Positions 52,578-63,345 of a stretch of DNA of 64,000 nt are shown here, piece after piece. The DNA lies in NCBI GenBank assembly GCA_023213315.1, contig JAKCPI010002939.1:1-64000 (forward strand), in the 5' to 3' direction. Both the position numbers and the translations under genes were made by a program. The stretch comes from Euborellia annulipes (taxonomy: Eukaryota > Arthropoda > Insecta > Dermaptera > Anisolabididae). Position 1 is the stretch's first letter, and the number at the start of each line of letters is the position of its first letter. Under the pieces are notes generated by a model, which was not told the origin of the DNA, did no database searches, and was given only the letters and a program-made list of their open reading frames with translations.

Positions 52578-53225
52578 TATCGACAGATTTTTCTGTATCT
52601 TATTTAAATAGACTAATTTTTCACATAAAAATAACAGTGCTGCGTTTTTTTTCGGTCATCTCAAAAGTTTATTTACTTATTACTTAATTTTTAAATATTT
52701 TAATATAAGCGACATGTAAATTTTAATATTAATAAGGGCCTGCGGTTACAGTTAAAGATCTGGACCCCTGAAGATCCCCTTTAAACCACTACTCCTCTGT
52801 ACTCTTTTTGAATATTCATTTGCACTATTCCCAGTTCTATTCAATAACACATACTTTATAAAAAGTATTACTATCTATATATATTGTTGGAATATTAAAG
52901 AATTTTCAAAGATATGTGTCGTGGAATGATTTGTATGAATGGATGGGATGTGTTAAATTGTGATAAGACTGTATAGGTGAATGTTTGACCAGAGAGGGGA
53001 GGAGAGGGAGAGGAGGGGGAGGAATACCCCATTCTAATTTATTTTAGCTAAATGATTAAATAGTTGTTAAGCAAGTACTGGTAAAGGGAAATGAATAGTT
53101 TCCGAGCAGTTAACATTCCACTTTCCTTTAAGATAAGAGTAAAATAATAAATATCTGCTGTCTGGATGCGAGTTTAGATCAAGTGTAGAGAATATACGGT
53201 ACTTTTTTTTTGGGCTCTTATCCAT
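52578..53225. other. No gene recognised
   Basis: Purine-rich GAGGGGAGGAGAGGG tract at 52990-53025. Otherwise AT-rich and unassigned. Confidence 0.4.
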
Positions 53226-53230
53226 CCTTT

Positions 53231-53960
53231 TTACTTTATCTTACCTATATGTAAGATAATATATATAAAGAAAGAAAGTATTGGAATGGAATCATGTCAA
53301 AAATTCACTGTCGAGATTTTGATGGATATACACGTTAAGAACGAAACGAGCCAGGAGGTTGAAAATTCATATATGAGTTAGTCACCCCCCTGAGTTGTGA
53401 CACGAAGCTTTTGAACAAAATCGCACAAAAAGTACTAATACTTTACTGATGCACTTTTTCAGTTTTTTCGATTTTCTCAAAATTCGCTCCAACGATTTTG
53501 GTTAAAATTCATAAATCAACTATTTTTTAGATGCTCTTTAAATGTATATTCTCATTTTGCCTTCAAAATTGTTTAAAAACCACTTTACTCAAGTAATTCA
53601 TATGCATGGAGAAAGGGTTGTCATGGTAACAAGTTATAAATATTTTTCTATATGTCAGTGTTTCCTTTCATATGAATTACAAGAGTAAAGTATATCTTCA
53701 AATAATTTTGAGAGCAAAATGAAAATATACATTTTAAAGGGCATCTAAAAAATAGTTGATTTATGAATTTTAATCAAAATTGTTAAAGCCAATTTTGAGA
53801 AAATCGAAAAAAGCAGAAAAAGTACATCAGTAAAGTACTAGTACTTTTTGTGCGATTTAGTTCAAAAGCTTCGTGACACGTCTCAGGGGGGTGGCTAACT
53901 CAAATATCAAGTGTGAACCTCCTGGCTCTTTTCGTTCTTGAGTTACATTGTTTACACACA
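53231..53960. mobile_element. Two family A copies head to head (large palindrome)
   Basis: 53231-53650 is A in minus sense from TTACTTTATCTTACC. 53670-53960 is A in plus sense ending at GAGTTACATTGTTTACACACACACAG. Arms of about 290 bp are inverted copies joined within the CTTTACTC block; terminal hairpins are absent. Confidence 0.75.
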
Positions 53961-55255
53961 CACAGTCACAAGAAGTAAGTAAAGACTCCATTTTTACCCC
54001 TCTATATCTCCTGAACCGTTCACTTTAGTATGATTATGTACTGGACCATTTTTGTTTGTAATCTAATCTAGATTATTTTTGTATAGATGAATTTTTGCTT
54101 CAAACCGCATAGTTTTCGAGATATTTACGAAAAACCATAATTTCACCACTTCCCGCCCCCCCCCTCCCGCAATAACCTGACGCTCAAAATAGTGTAACTT
54201 TTTATTACATACTACGGGGAGGGGATAGAATAATTTGGCGTTGGAGGGAAACTTTTTTTGGATGTTGGGGTTTGCCAGTTTTTGGAGCTAATTTCACTGT
54301 ATTACAAGGGCTGATTAAAATGAAGCATGAAGAGGGAGGGGTGAGAGGGGTCGATATTCTGGAGATAATTATAATTTAACAAATTAGGTAAATAAATATA
54401 GTCCTATAGTATTTATGATCAAACGTGATTTATGTTTATAAAATAATGAATAAATTTGATTGAAGTTAAAAAAAAAAAAAAAATCGAGAGTAAAAGTTAC
54501 ATAAATAATGAGGATAATTTAACATTTACTGCGTGATCATTTCAAAAATATTATCACACCACTTATTGGGCTATTTTAAAGGAATTAGAATAAAATTTCC
54601 ATAATGATTGTATTTTTTAAATATGCAAAAATTTCTTCGATTTTCATTAATAATTTGAGGTGCTAATAAAAATATTATTTTTCTATGGATGGCCAATTTC
54701 CACTTTTACAAACATTAAATATTTATGGAATTATTTTAAAATATATATAAACTGAGATGAAATCTTTCCCGAATCGACTACAAACACACAGGGGACAATA
54801 AAATAGAGAGTCAGGCGATTGTATTGATTGACAGAAATAATGTAAAGTTATTTTGAGCGAAAAGTTTTATTAGAAAAAATAAAAAACTTTTAATAAAATA
54901 TAACATATTTGATAAAGAAGAAATTTAATAATAGGCATAAAAATATTTAATTTAAAAAAATTATGAAATTTTCTTGATATTAAATAGAAATGACAAAACT
55001 ACGAATGTGTTTGTTATTAAAGCTTTTGGGAGGGGGGGGGGGGGGAAGAAAAAAGAAGGAGAAACGAAACAAAAGGTGGATGGGAGGGGAAGATTTTGTT
55101 AGGAGAGGGGGAGAGGCAAAAAAAAAGAGCACAAGGACGACCAGACGCCCCCGCAGACGACAGCCCCCCCCAGATTGATCCGGGACCCCATGGTTTGAAT
55201 TATTATTATTATGGAAATATTTAATTATAGACCACATTTTGTACATGTATTATTT
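53961..55255. other. No gene; G-rich and poly(A) tracts
   Basis: G13 run at 55031-55045, purine-rich 55045-55130, C7 at 55164-55170. 55200-55240 is the TTATAGACCACATTTTG tail seen in the HHR element at 25.1 kb. Confidence 0.4.
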
Positions 55256-55260
55256 ATTAT

Positions 55261-55893
55261 GGTACGCGTCTCGGGGTGCTAATTTTGGGAGATTCCAGCG
55301 GCCACAATTTTAAAGCTATCGACCTCAAATTTTTTTTTAAATTAATGCTATTTAAAATATCTACAACTTATAGAAGCCCTTTTTTTCATTTTTCGAAAAA
55401 TAAAATTTTTTTTTAGATTATTTGCATTAAATAAAATTAATTTCGAAAAAATACATTTTTTTTTTTAAGATTAATCGCATTAAATAAAAGATATTTTTAA
55501 AAAATTCGCTCTATATCTTATAGATAATTAAATTAGTAATCATTGTGTTAAAAAATAATTAATTTTTTACCCTTAATTAATTAGCTGGAATCTTCCAAAT
55601 GAAATGGAATAAAACGCTTGTTTCCCTATGGGGAGAGCTAACGCCATCTCTTGCCGCCTAGAGTTACCAGCTTCTGAATTGGCTAATAAGGGTAGAAAGA
55701 TATAGATCGAATTGTTTAGAAATATCTTTTATTTAATGTGAATAATCTAAAAAAAAAATTTTCGAAAATCAAAAAAGGGCTTCTATAAGTTGTAGATATT
55801 TAAAATAGATTTAATTAAAAAAAAAAAATTTGATCACCATAGCTTCAAAATTGTGGCAGCTGAAATTTCTCAAAATCAGCACCCCGAGACTTT
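55261..55893. mobile_element. Two partial family E copies joined in inverse orientation
   Basis: 55261-55670 is E in minus sense with a duplicated ATTAAATAAAA...TTTTTTTTAGATTA segment (about 55385-55490). 55690-55893 is the other half in plus sense, ending CACCCCGAGAC. Confidence 0.7.
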
Positions 55894-56133
55894 AAACCGA
55901 ATACGCGAAAAATTTTTTATTTTAAGTGTCACACGAATTTCAGAGCCACATGGGGCCCGCGAACCGAAATTTTGCTTGAAATACTAGTTTTGTCCTCTGA
56001 GTCCATAAAAGTGGAAAAGCTTTTTTCCTAAATCGTGAATGAAGTACACTTTGATGACGTATTTCAGATTTTTTCCCATTGGAAGCATTCGTACTGAGCG
56101 CGATTTATGAAACGCAAGTGGTCAAGTGTTATG
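55894..56133. other. Unassigned
   Basis: No recognised repeat; flanks the TA element. Confidence 0.3.
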
Positions 56134-56830
56134 TAGGGGAGACCGGGGCAGGTTGGCCCACGGGGCAGGTCGGCCCAGTCGCGATATTTCGCAGAATAAT
56201 TGGACGATTGTGATACGGATCAGAATGAAGGTTAATAGCACTGCCACACACCTTCCGCCAAAACAACTATAGCGATCGGAGTAAATTCGCATGAGCTAGG
56301 ATCATTTATTCGTTTTTTGCACCTTGGAGTGAATTTTTGTTAGTTGAATAAAATTGTTTTATCTACTTTTTGGTTACTTCGAAGATCAAAAGTGAGCACT
56401 ATGTTTAAAGGTTAGAGTATAAGGATTATTTCTCCATGGCATATTAATTAAAAAACATCAACGGGATTTGTGCGGGATAAAAATTGTTTCAATAATGACG
56501 ATGGGGCAGGTTGGCCCAAAAATGACGGGGCAGGTTGGCCCACTCGATTTTTTGCCATTGTTTGTATGAAATCGTTAAATCCTGTTTTATCTTTTCAATT
56601 TTAATGGCAATGAATGATGTAAAAGTAACAAAATAAAAATTATTATAAATATCGATGTTATACTGGCCGACATTGAGAGTTTATTGGAGGAAATTTTGCA
56701 TCATAAATGAGCACATCTGTTTGTTTTTGGGAAATTGATATCAGATATATGAATATGTTCTTATTGTTTTCTAAAACGTTCTAGTTCTTTGAATATCTGT
56801 GGTTCGGGAAGATATGAAGTGTTTCCGCTT

Positions 56831-57029
56831 TTTTTTTTTTTTTTTTTTTTTTTAAACATTCACACTTTTTTCCCATTCACACAGTCTTTTCGGTAACTCC
56901 GGCCATATAAGACTTTTACGATAACCGTTGTATTAATAATTATATATTTTGGGGGTCTAGGCATTCTTATTTAAGCCATTTGGTATCCAAATGGTTAGCA
57001 CGATAACCTCTACACTAAGCCCCGAGGGC
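56831..57029 (-). mobile_element. SINE1 copy with internal deletion
   Basis: T23 run, ACATTCACAC, GGTCTAGGCATTCTTATTTAAGCC, then CATTTGGTATCCAAATGG joins directly to TTAGCACGATAACC, losing the B box. The deletion starts at the body palindrome. Confidence 0.8.
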
Positions 57030-57040
57030 TAAGAGATTTT

Positions 57041-57274
57041 TCAAAAGAGCACAAATTGAGCGTTGGGAGAGAAAAGTTGGGACCCTTGTTGTGATACTCT
57101 TTTTGCCAACTTGCCAAGCCCAAGGAAGGTGTCTGCAATGCTCTTCATAGCATTCTGACTCTCATCTCCAACCTCTGGACCACGGTTATAACAGTGATTC
57201 GTAAATACAAAAGAAAAACTGAAAAAGGAAAAGTTCTTGAAATCACGATATACTTTTTTTGATTTAGTACTCAC
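57041..57274 (-). other. 77-codon open frame inside the TA element
   Basis: Translation includes KSIADTFLGLGKLAKRVSQQ and a SPNAQF end. It looks less biased than neighbouring frames and could be a relic of the element's own gene or a captured exon, but matches nothing I recognise. No DDE motif. Confidence 0.25.
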
Positions 57275-57642
57275 TTATTACTGAAACTGTTGCAATAACC
57301 AATTATAATTTAAAATAAATTGTGTGTGTTAAAATTAGGTTGTTTTAAATTATTTTCTTGCATTTTTATTCATATAAAAATAACAAATGCCTTCCGGGCC
57401 AACCTGCCCCGTGGTCCGGGCCAACCTGCCCCGACCACGGGGCAGGTTGGCCCACTCGAAATATTTTAGAAATAATTATTTTTTTTAATTTTAACATCAA
57501 TTTAGGAGACTTTTACGATGACCATTTGGTAGTTTAAGGTTGCACCTACATTTTAAAATGAAAACATAAACGAAAATGATTAAATAAAAAATTTTATAAA
57601 AGAAATAAAAATTAGTGGGCCAACCTGCCCCGGTCTCCCCTA

Positions 57643-58255
57643 TAACTAAATATATCTCGACACAAAAAAATCGTAGATTTTTTTATTTTATATTCATTTA
57701 AAAATGAAATTCTTGAAAAGAAACATTTAACTGCTATCCACATCGGACTTGGTCCTTTCTAAGTAGGTTAAGTTGCATCTGGGCGAGTTAAAATCAATGG
57801 CCCACTTTGGAAGATGGGAGAAATGACTCGACTCCCACGATGTTGGCAAAGAACGAGTGGAGATGACTCTGACAAGGATGATCGCTGGGATTAGACGAGC
57901 TCAGCGTTTAAAGACTCCGGGGGATCCCTGGGGATGCTGTCAAGCCATCCATCATGAATACCGCACCAGTCTATCGACCGCCAAATGCATTTCCTCCTCC
58001 AATTCATTACAACCAACAATATATTCCATGTCATTATATGCAAATTAGGATCGATTGATTAAATATTTTATTAAAATAGAAGATAAGGGCAATAAAGACG
58101 AGAAGATATTGCACTAGGCCTACATGTCTACATTTAGCAAATAAGCCACCGAAAAAGACTCTGCTTCGTGAAGGGACATTTTCTGTCAATTCACTCTACC
58201 GTAAGTCGCATAAAAGAACTTCGTTCCAAAATATCGAAAATTTGAAATATTTAAA
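57643..58255. other. Family A trace and unassigned DNA
   Basis: AACTAAATATATCTCGACACAAAAAAATC at 57644-57672 is an A fragment. 57760-57960 is GC-richer with a short open frame (57857-58048) that matches no known family. Confidence 0.4.
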
Positions 58256-58371
58256 ATGGCTCGGTTGTATTTACACAATAGGTAACAGGAGTAGGCAGCC
58301 AGGTAGTTAGTCTCCACGAAATGAAACCCTGTACAGGAAACAGTTTCGGCTTTAATGAGATAAGGCCTTAA

Positions 58372-58852
58372 TTGGACTGAAGATGGTCTTAACTCATTAG
58401 TAGGGACATGATTTTTAGGTTCCATTCGACTCGTTTTTAGGTTTTTGTAACACCCAAATTAGGTTGTTTTTTTTTTTTTTAGGTTTTTGCCCAATAAAAC
58501 GCATTTGGGGGAAAAAAAGTTTTATTTAATTTTAAATACATATGTACAAAAATTATTAAAAAGTAAAAAATACAAAACATTATATAAGAAAATTAAATAA
58601 TTCTGGAATTTTGGATTTTTTTTTCTCTAAATCTAATAAATTTAAAAAAAAAAATCTCAGTAGATGAGTTTTCTAATTTAGGTGATTTTAGGTGGCCCGA
58701 AACCATTTAGATTTTTCAAAATTTAGTTAAACAACTCCAGAACACCTAAGTCGAAAAAGTAAATTGTCCATTTCGCGTTTAGAATCAAGGAAAGAAAAAA
58801 GGTGAAAACCTAAGAATCCGGTCCCTACTCATTAGAGCCGAAACTGTTTCCT
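58372..58852 (+). ncRNA. Hammerhead motif split by an insertion
   Basis: GGA (58374-58376), CTGAAGA 58377-58383, GGUCU at the start of stem II; after the MITE, AGAGCC, GAAA 58840-58843, ACUGU 58843-58847, U58848, UCC 58849-58851 closing stem I. ACUGU is self-complementary except a central U-U. Disrupted as it stands. Confidence 0.45.
58401..58827. mobile_element. 427-bp hAT MITE, 8-bp TSD CTCATTAG
   Basis: CTCATTAG at 58393-58400 and 58828-58835. Ends TAGGGACATGATT-TTAGGTT and, reversed, TAGGGACCGGATTCTTAGGTT. Non-coding interior. Confidence 0.8.
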
Positions 58853-59099
58853 GTACAGAGAGTTTCATTTCTGGCTGCCTTCTCCTGTTACCTATTATTT
58901 AGTTAAAATATATGAAATATAATTTAATATTCAAACTTCTCAGTAACTATCAGCAATATAAAATTTATCTTTATTGAAAAATCAATTTTATTATATGTAA
59001 AATTAATGCTTACTTTGAAACATGCAAACATTGAGCTTTCTAGCTCATAATCTATAAACTTATTCTAGTTGATCAAACCGAGCGTGAGAGACAGACACT

Positions 59100-59393
59100 C
59101 ATGGGCGTACCCAGGATCAAATCTAGGGGGGGGGGGGGCATGGTCAGATCATGGTCGTCCAGGGGGGGGGGCAGATCATGATCGTCCAGATTGTGACATA
59201 GCTATTTTTTATATAGAGGGGAAAAGCCTTCGAATTAAAGGCCTAAAAACCCTCAAATCCTAACAAAAAAAAATCATTCCCCGTCGCCATCCACCAATTT
59301 TTTTGTTTCGTTTCATCACTTTATAAACATTTTTTTTCTAGGGGGGGGGGGGGGGGGCAGCTGCCCCCCTGCCCCTCGCTGGGTACGCCCATG
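59100..59393. mobile_element. 294-bp hAT MITE, 8-bp TSD CAGACACT
   Basis: CAGACACT at 59092-59099 and 59394-59401. Ends CATGGGCGTACCCAG perfectly inverted. Interior has G-runs (59129-59142; 59164-59172; 59341-59357) and a duplicated GCA(T/G)-GTCAGATCATG-TCGTCCAG. It sits in a family C tail (GAGCGTGAGAGACAGACACT). Confidence 0.85.
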
Positions 59394-59401
59394 CAGACAC
59401 T

Positions 59402-60045
59402 GTTGAATAGGTTTTTTTTTTTTGGCCTGAGTTTGAATCCCTCTGTCTATGTCCTGCCAAAACAAAACCCAACTTTTTTAAGAAGAGGAAAATTTTGACC
59501 TAATTATATTAATACAAAAAATATTCATGAACGTGCATAATAAAATGAGCTAGCTCTTATTACGTATTAATAATCATTTTTCTTTTTGATCTTTTAATTT
59601 TAATGAGAATCGCCCTTTAATTGCTCCAAGGGTGGATTTAAATTTGAATCTTAATTTTTAAACTAATGTAATTGTTCATTTTGCATAGCTGATGCTTTTC
59701 TGCATATAAATTACGTTTTTAATAACGAAATATTTTTTTAAAAATTTAATTCAACTGTAATTAATAGTCTTTGAGATATATATTTAAAAAGAAGAGAATT
59801 TATTTTAAATTCTGGGAAACTTATGCAAAATTCAAGGTAAATAAATAACAACTCTTTGATACAAAAAAAATTATGTTAAATGAATATTTATTAACTAATT
59901 TTACCTTAAAAAATTATTTTTACTATTGAAGATTTCGATGTCAATAAATTTTTTTCCCATTTGTACCACCAACTACCCTACACGACAAGTAACCTCGAAC
60001 TCCGCATACAAGTGGAGTGCATGGCCTTCCCCTCACCGATTTGAA
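59402..60045. other. No gene recognised
   Basis: AT-rich. GAATCCCTCTGTCTATGTCC at 59434 only. No feature. Confidence 0.4.
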
Positions 60046-60047
60046 CT

Positions 60048-60740
60048 AAAAAAATCTGGTGTGACTGGCGCACAGCACACAACTTTCTCTTACCTTCGGT
60101 AATCGAAAGTTGTGTTCTGTACTTGTCACACCAGATTTTTTGTGTCGACATATATTTAGTTCCCGACAGTACGGAACATTTGAATTAAGATGTAAAATTT
60201 ATAAGTATGGGAAAATATTTATATTTTGTTACCATGGCAACCATTTCTCCTATCTTTTCTATGGAGTACAAGGGTAAAGTGGTCTTCAGAAGATTTCAAT
60301 CGCAAAATGAGAATATACATTTTAAAGAGCATCTAAAAAATAATTGATTTTTGAATTAAAAAAAAAATCTTTGGAGCAAATTTTGAGAAAATCGAAAAAA
60401 ACTGAAAAAGTGCATCAGTAAAGTACTAGTACTCTTTGGCCGATTTTGTTCAAAAGCTTCGTGTCAGGTCCCATGGGGGTGCCTAACTCAAATATAAAAT
60501 TTCAACCTCCTAGCTCTTTCCGTTCTTGTGATATTTTGTTCACAGACACACACACAGAGACAGACTGACAGACACACACACAGACAGACAGACAGACAGA
60601 CCATGTAGCGAAAACCACTTTTTTGGATTCAGGGGACCTCAAAACGTGTATATCCATCAAAATCTCGACATCGAATTTTTGACATGAATCGAATACTTTC
60701 TCTCTCTATATATTAACATATATAGAGGTAAGAGAAAGTA
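60048..60740 (+). mobile_element. Family A, full-length reference copy
   Basis: Large terminal hairpin 60051-60141; body blocks in order; (ACAC/ACAG)n at 60542-60600; TGGATTCAGGGGACCTC; terminal hairpin TACTTTCTC...GAGAAAGTA (60693-60740). The word ACTTTCTCTTACCT inside the left hairpin (60082-60095) is inverted at the right end (60726-60739). No ORF, no clear target duplication. Structure recalls Helentron-associated non-autonomous elements; unproven. Confidence 0.88.
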
Positions 60741-60840
60741 AGGTAAAAAAGCAAGGGAATATGCTTCTCAAATGCTTGTCTAAAAATATGTTGAAGATTT
60801 ACCCGCATTGTCTTATAAAGCCGTTGCTAACAATAATATT
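60741..60840. other. Unassigned spacer
   Basis: No feature. Confidence 0.3.
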
Positions 60841-60847
60841 TCGAAAA

Positions 60848-60922
60848 ACCTCGGTGGCTAGATTTGTAGCGTTCATTCTTTGTTAACACGAGATCTCGAG
60901 TTCAAATCTCGTCGTGGGAAAC
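60848..60922 (+). repeat. tRNA-like sequence, probably pseudo-tRNA or SINE head
   Basis: CGGTGGCTAGATTTGTAGCG (A-box-like) and CTCGAGTTCAAATCTCG (B box, T-arm with 4 bp) lie about 35 bp apart, followed by a T8 run. An acceptor stem does not form well, so a functional tRNA is unlikely. Confidence 0.45.
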
Positions 60923-61914
60923 TTTTTTTTGTGTATTTTATTTATTTATTTTTTTTTAGTTTCTTTGATTTATTTTCGCTCTTTATATATTTTGATCTTT
61001 ATGTATTATTTACAATTGTTGAGAAGCGTATTCCCTCCCGAATTTGTATCATAAAAGTAACAGCAGTTTACTATTGTATTGAGAGTTCGTTACAATATAT
61101 ACTACTCTAGCATTTGCAAATGTTTTAATATCTTATTTAAAACGAAAAGATGAATTTGTTTGCACAAGTTAATAATAAAACGATATATTTATACTATACA
61201 TGTATATTGACTTTAAATATTTGCAAGATGGAGTTTAATCTGTATCAGAAATCTTCTCTCATCTTTCGAGCAAAGAGGATTCCGATGATTTAAATTTAAA
61301 TATTCATGCCCCCTCCTCTTCTCCTTAGAAAGACTTTAACAAGATATTTTACTACGCCGATCGAATTTCCATTCAAGCAAAAGCTTTTTTACAACAAAAA
61401 CATATAATCGCTCTATAATCTAAATTTAAAAATACAAAGGTTTTATTAAACGCTTCATTTGCTTGAAAATTTTTAAAATGAGCTAAAAATCTAAAGTTTG
61501 GTGTTTAGGCTCATTTCGGATAATACTAAGCCCTGGCGGGCGGCGTCACGGGAAATGATTAGTAGGCTAGTTGTCGTCATAAATGTATTTTAATAAATAT
61601 TTGGTCTTAATATGAAAATCTAGCTTAATATAAATAATAAAATTTAATATTATTATTATTAAATTGAAATATTTTTTATATGAGAATGGAGAGCTTTTCA
61701 TTAGCATTCACAGACAATGCAAAGAATACGTGAATGCCTTTTCATTTCTAACATCACTACATTGACATTTTCAAAGAATACTTAAATTTAAATCTCTTCT
61801 CATTTTAAAAGTGAATACGGATATACGTATACTGTATTAAAAATATTTTTACAATAGTAGAAGAGATCGTAATGTTTTTATTTCAAATCATTAAGCATAA
61901 ATAAAAAAAATTTT
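60923..61914. other. No gene recognised
   Basis: T-rich then AT-rich. GGCGGGCGGCG at 61537-61547 may be a C-head trace. ATTCACAGACAATGCAAAGAATACGTGAATG at 61705-61736 resembles the C element's CATAGAATACACAAATGCAAAGAATAC block. Confidence 0.4.
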
Positions 61915-62160
61915 CATTCGCTAATATTGGAAAGAATACATAAATTTCTTTTCATTTCTAATATCCCCATACATTTCCAATGGGAGAAATCGTAACTTCA
62001 ACAATTAATAACACAAAAGGTTATAGGATTTTCGGGATAAAAATAATTCTTCTGTAATCCTTAGAAGATCCATCCATCCCAACATTTTAAGCATATAAAA
62101 TTTGGTATCGGGATTCAAACGGAAAGTTGCCCAAATTGAGCGTGTCAGGCAGACATTAGT
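61915..62160 (+). mobile_element. Family C copy (tail half, diverged)
   Basis: GGAAAGAATACATAAATTTC, CATACATTTCCAATGGGAG, AATTAATAACACAAAAGGTTATAGG, CGGAAAGTTGCCCAAATTGAGCGTG. Confidence 0.65.
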
Positions 62161-62189
62161 GAATAACAACAAATCATTACTAGGCCTAC

Positions 62190-62322
62190 AGTATATAGCT
62201 AGCCACTGACTTCCTGTGTGTATGTGCCTGTTTATCACACTCGCTGATTGGCCAGAGTCACAGGAAGTGGAGTAAGAGAGGAAAATTTAAAAATTTAAGG
62301 CGAGCAATTTCCATTGGCTGAT
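62190..62322 (+). repeat. Family D repeat (copy 2)
   Basis: TAGCCACTGACTTCCTG, GTGCCTGTTTATCAC, CGCTGATTGGCCAGAGTCACAGGAAGTGGAGT and GGCGAGCAATTTCC; ACTTCCTGTG/CACAGGAAGT can pair. Same order as at 16945. Confidence 0.55.
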
Positions 62323-62880
62323 CAATTAATATTAATACATTTTGACTGGTTTGTGCCCAGCCAGAACTAAGCCTCAACATCAAACATAATAGAAAGCAGC
62401 CTATTATAAGCATTTCCGTGATTGAAACTAAAACATAACCCCCCACCTAACTAGTACTTCCAATCTCAATTAAGAATAGAGAGAGGGAATTATCAGGTCA
62501 TTAGAAGCTGATTGCATCCCCTTTGATAATTAATTAATAATTTACTTTAACTCTCTTTTCACTCTTTAGAATTAATTTGATTATTTTGTTTGAGAGAAGC
62601 AAACAAAATTACGTAAATTTAGAACTGCACCAAATTCATTTATTTGTTGTAAATTAAATCAAACAAATTTAATTAACGAGTATATTTTTGTTGTTGTTGT
62701 TTGTAAATAAAATATATATTCATACTGGTACATTCATATGACAAACAAGAAGATATAGGCATGAGTTTTTAAATATACCAACCACGCGACCCGCCTTGGG
62801 CGGGGTTGACTCTAGTCAGGGGATTTTTCCTCCAAAAAATTTTGTAGACAACTCGTTTCGTCGTAAACGTTAAAGAAAAT
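62323..62880. other. No gene; C-head trace
   Basis: CCGCCTTGGGCGGGGTTGACTCTAGTCAGGGG at 62791-62822 is a diverged family C head. The rest is AT-rich. Confidence 0.4.
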
Positions 62881-62887
62881 AGAAAAA

Positions 62888-63305
62888 ATATGGTGTGCTG
62901 GTCACACAGCACAACTTTCTCCTTGCGAATTGCATTTTTCAAGAAGTACTAGAGTAAAGTATGCTTCAAATAATTTTGAGGTTAAAATGAGAATATACAT
63001 TTTAAAAAGCATCTAAAAAATAAGTGATTTTTGAATTTTAATCAAAATCGTTATAAACAATTTTTAGAAAAAAAAAACAATGGAAAAAATACTTGAGTAA
63101 AGTACTAGTATTTTTAGCTCGATTTTGTTCAAAAGCTTATTTTCGCGCCTTAGGAGGGTATCTAACTTAAATGTAAAATTTCAACCTCGTAGCTCTTTTC
63201 CTTCTTGAGATTTTGTTCACAGACATTCACTTTTTTGGACCAAAAGGACCTCAAAACGTGCATTTTCATCATAATCTCGTCATCTTATTTTCTAACATGA
63301 ATGCA
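62888..63305 (+). mobile_element. Family A copy, hairpin deleted
   Basis: TATGGTGTGCTGGTCACACAGCAC then a jump to CTAGAGTAAAGTATGCTTC, the body, CATTCACTTTTTTGGACC and CTCGTCATC. One hairpin arm and the microsatellite are missing. Confidence 0.75.
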
Positions 63306-63345
63306 ATAATTTATAATATAAGATGAAGATGGGGGACAGCCTTAT

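Larger units (their letters stand above)
56136..57640. mobile_element. 1.5-kb TA element with GGGGAGACCGGGGCAGG ends
   Basis: Perfect 26-bp inverted repeats at 56136-56161 and 57615-57640 next to TA. The 15/16-bp word GGGGCAGGTTGGCCC(A) or its complement occurs eight times: two at the left end, 56505 and 56527 region, 57397, 57420 and 57436 region, and the right end. Such repeats suggest subterminal transposase binding. A SINE1 is inserted inside. No recognisable transposase. Confidence 0.75.
58262..58900. mobile_element. Inverted HHR element split by a hAT MITE
   Basis: 58262-58370 (minus) and 58836-58900 (plus) are inverted: CCGAAACTGTTTCCTGTACAG, GTTTCATTTC, TGGCTGCC, CTCCTGTTACCTATT. The plus ribozyme begins at 58372, is cut in stem II by the MITE, and resumes at 58836. 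The minus copy lacks the CUGAAGA box. Confidence 0.7.

Noticed and set aside
60048..60740. Family A as a standard Helitron
   Set aside because: The 90-bp terminal hairpin is far larger than a Helitron 3' hairpin and no TC...CTRR ends were found; left unclassified.
60848..60922. tRNA gene
   Set aside because: A- and B-box-like sequences exist but no complete acceptor stem or cloverleaf could be drawn.
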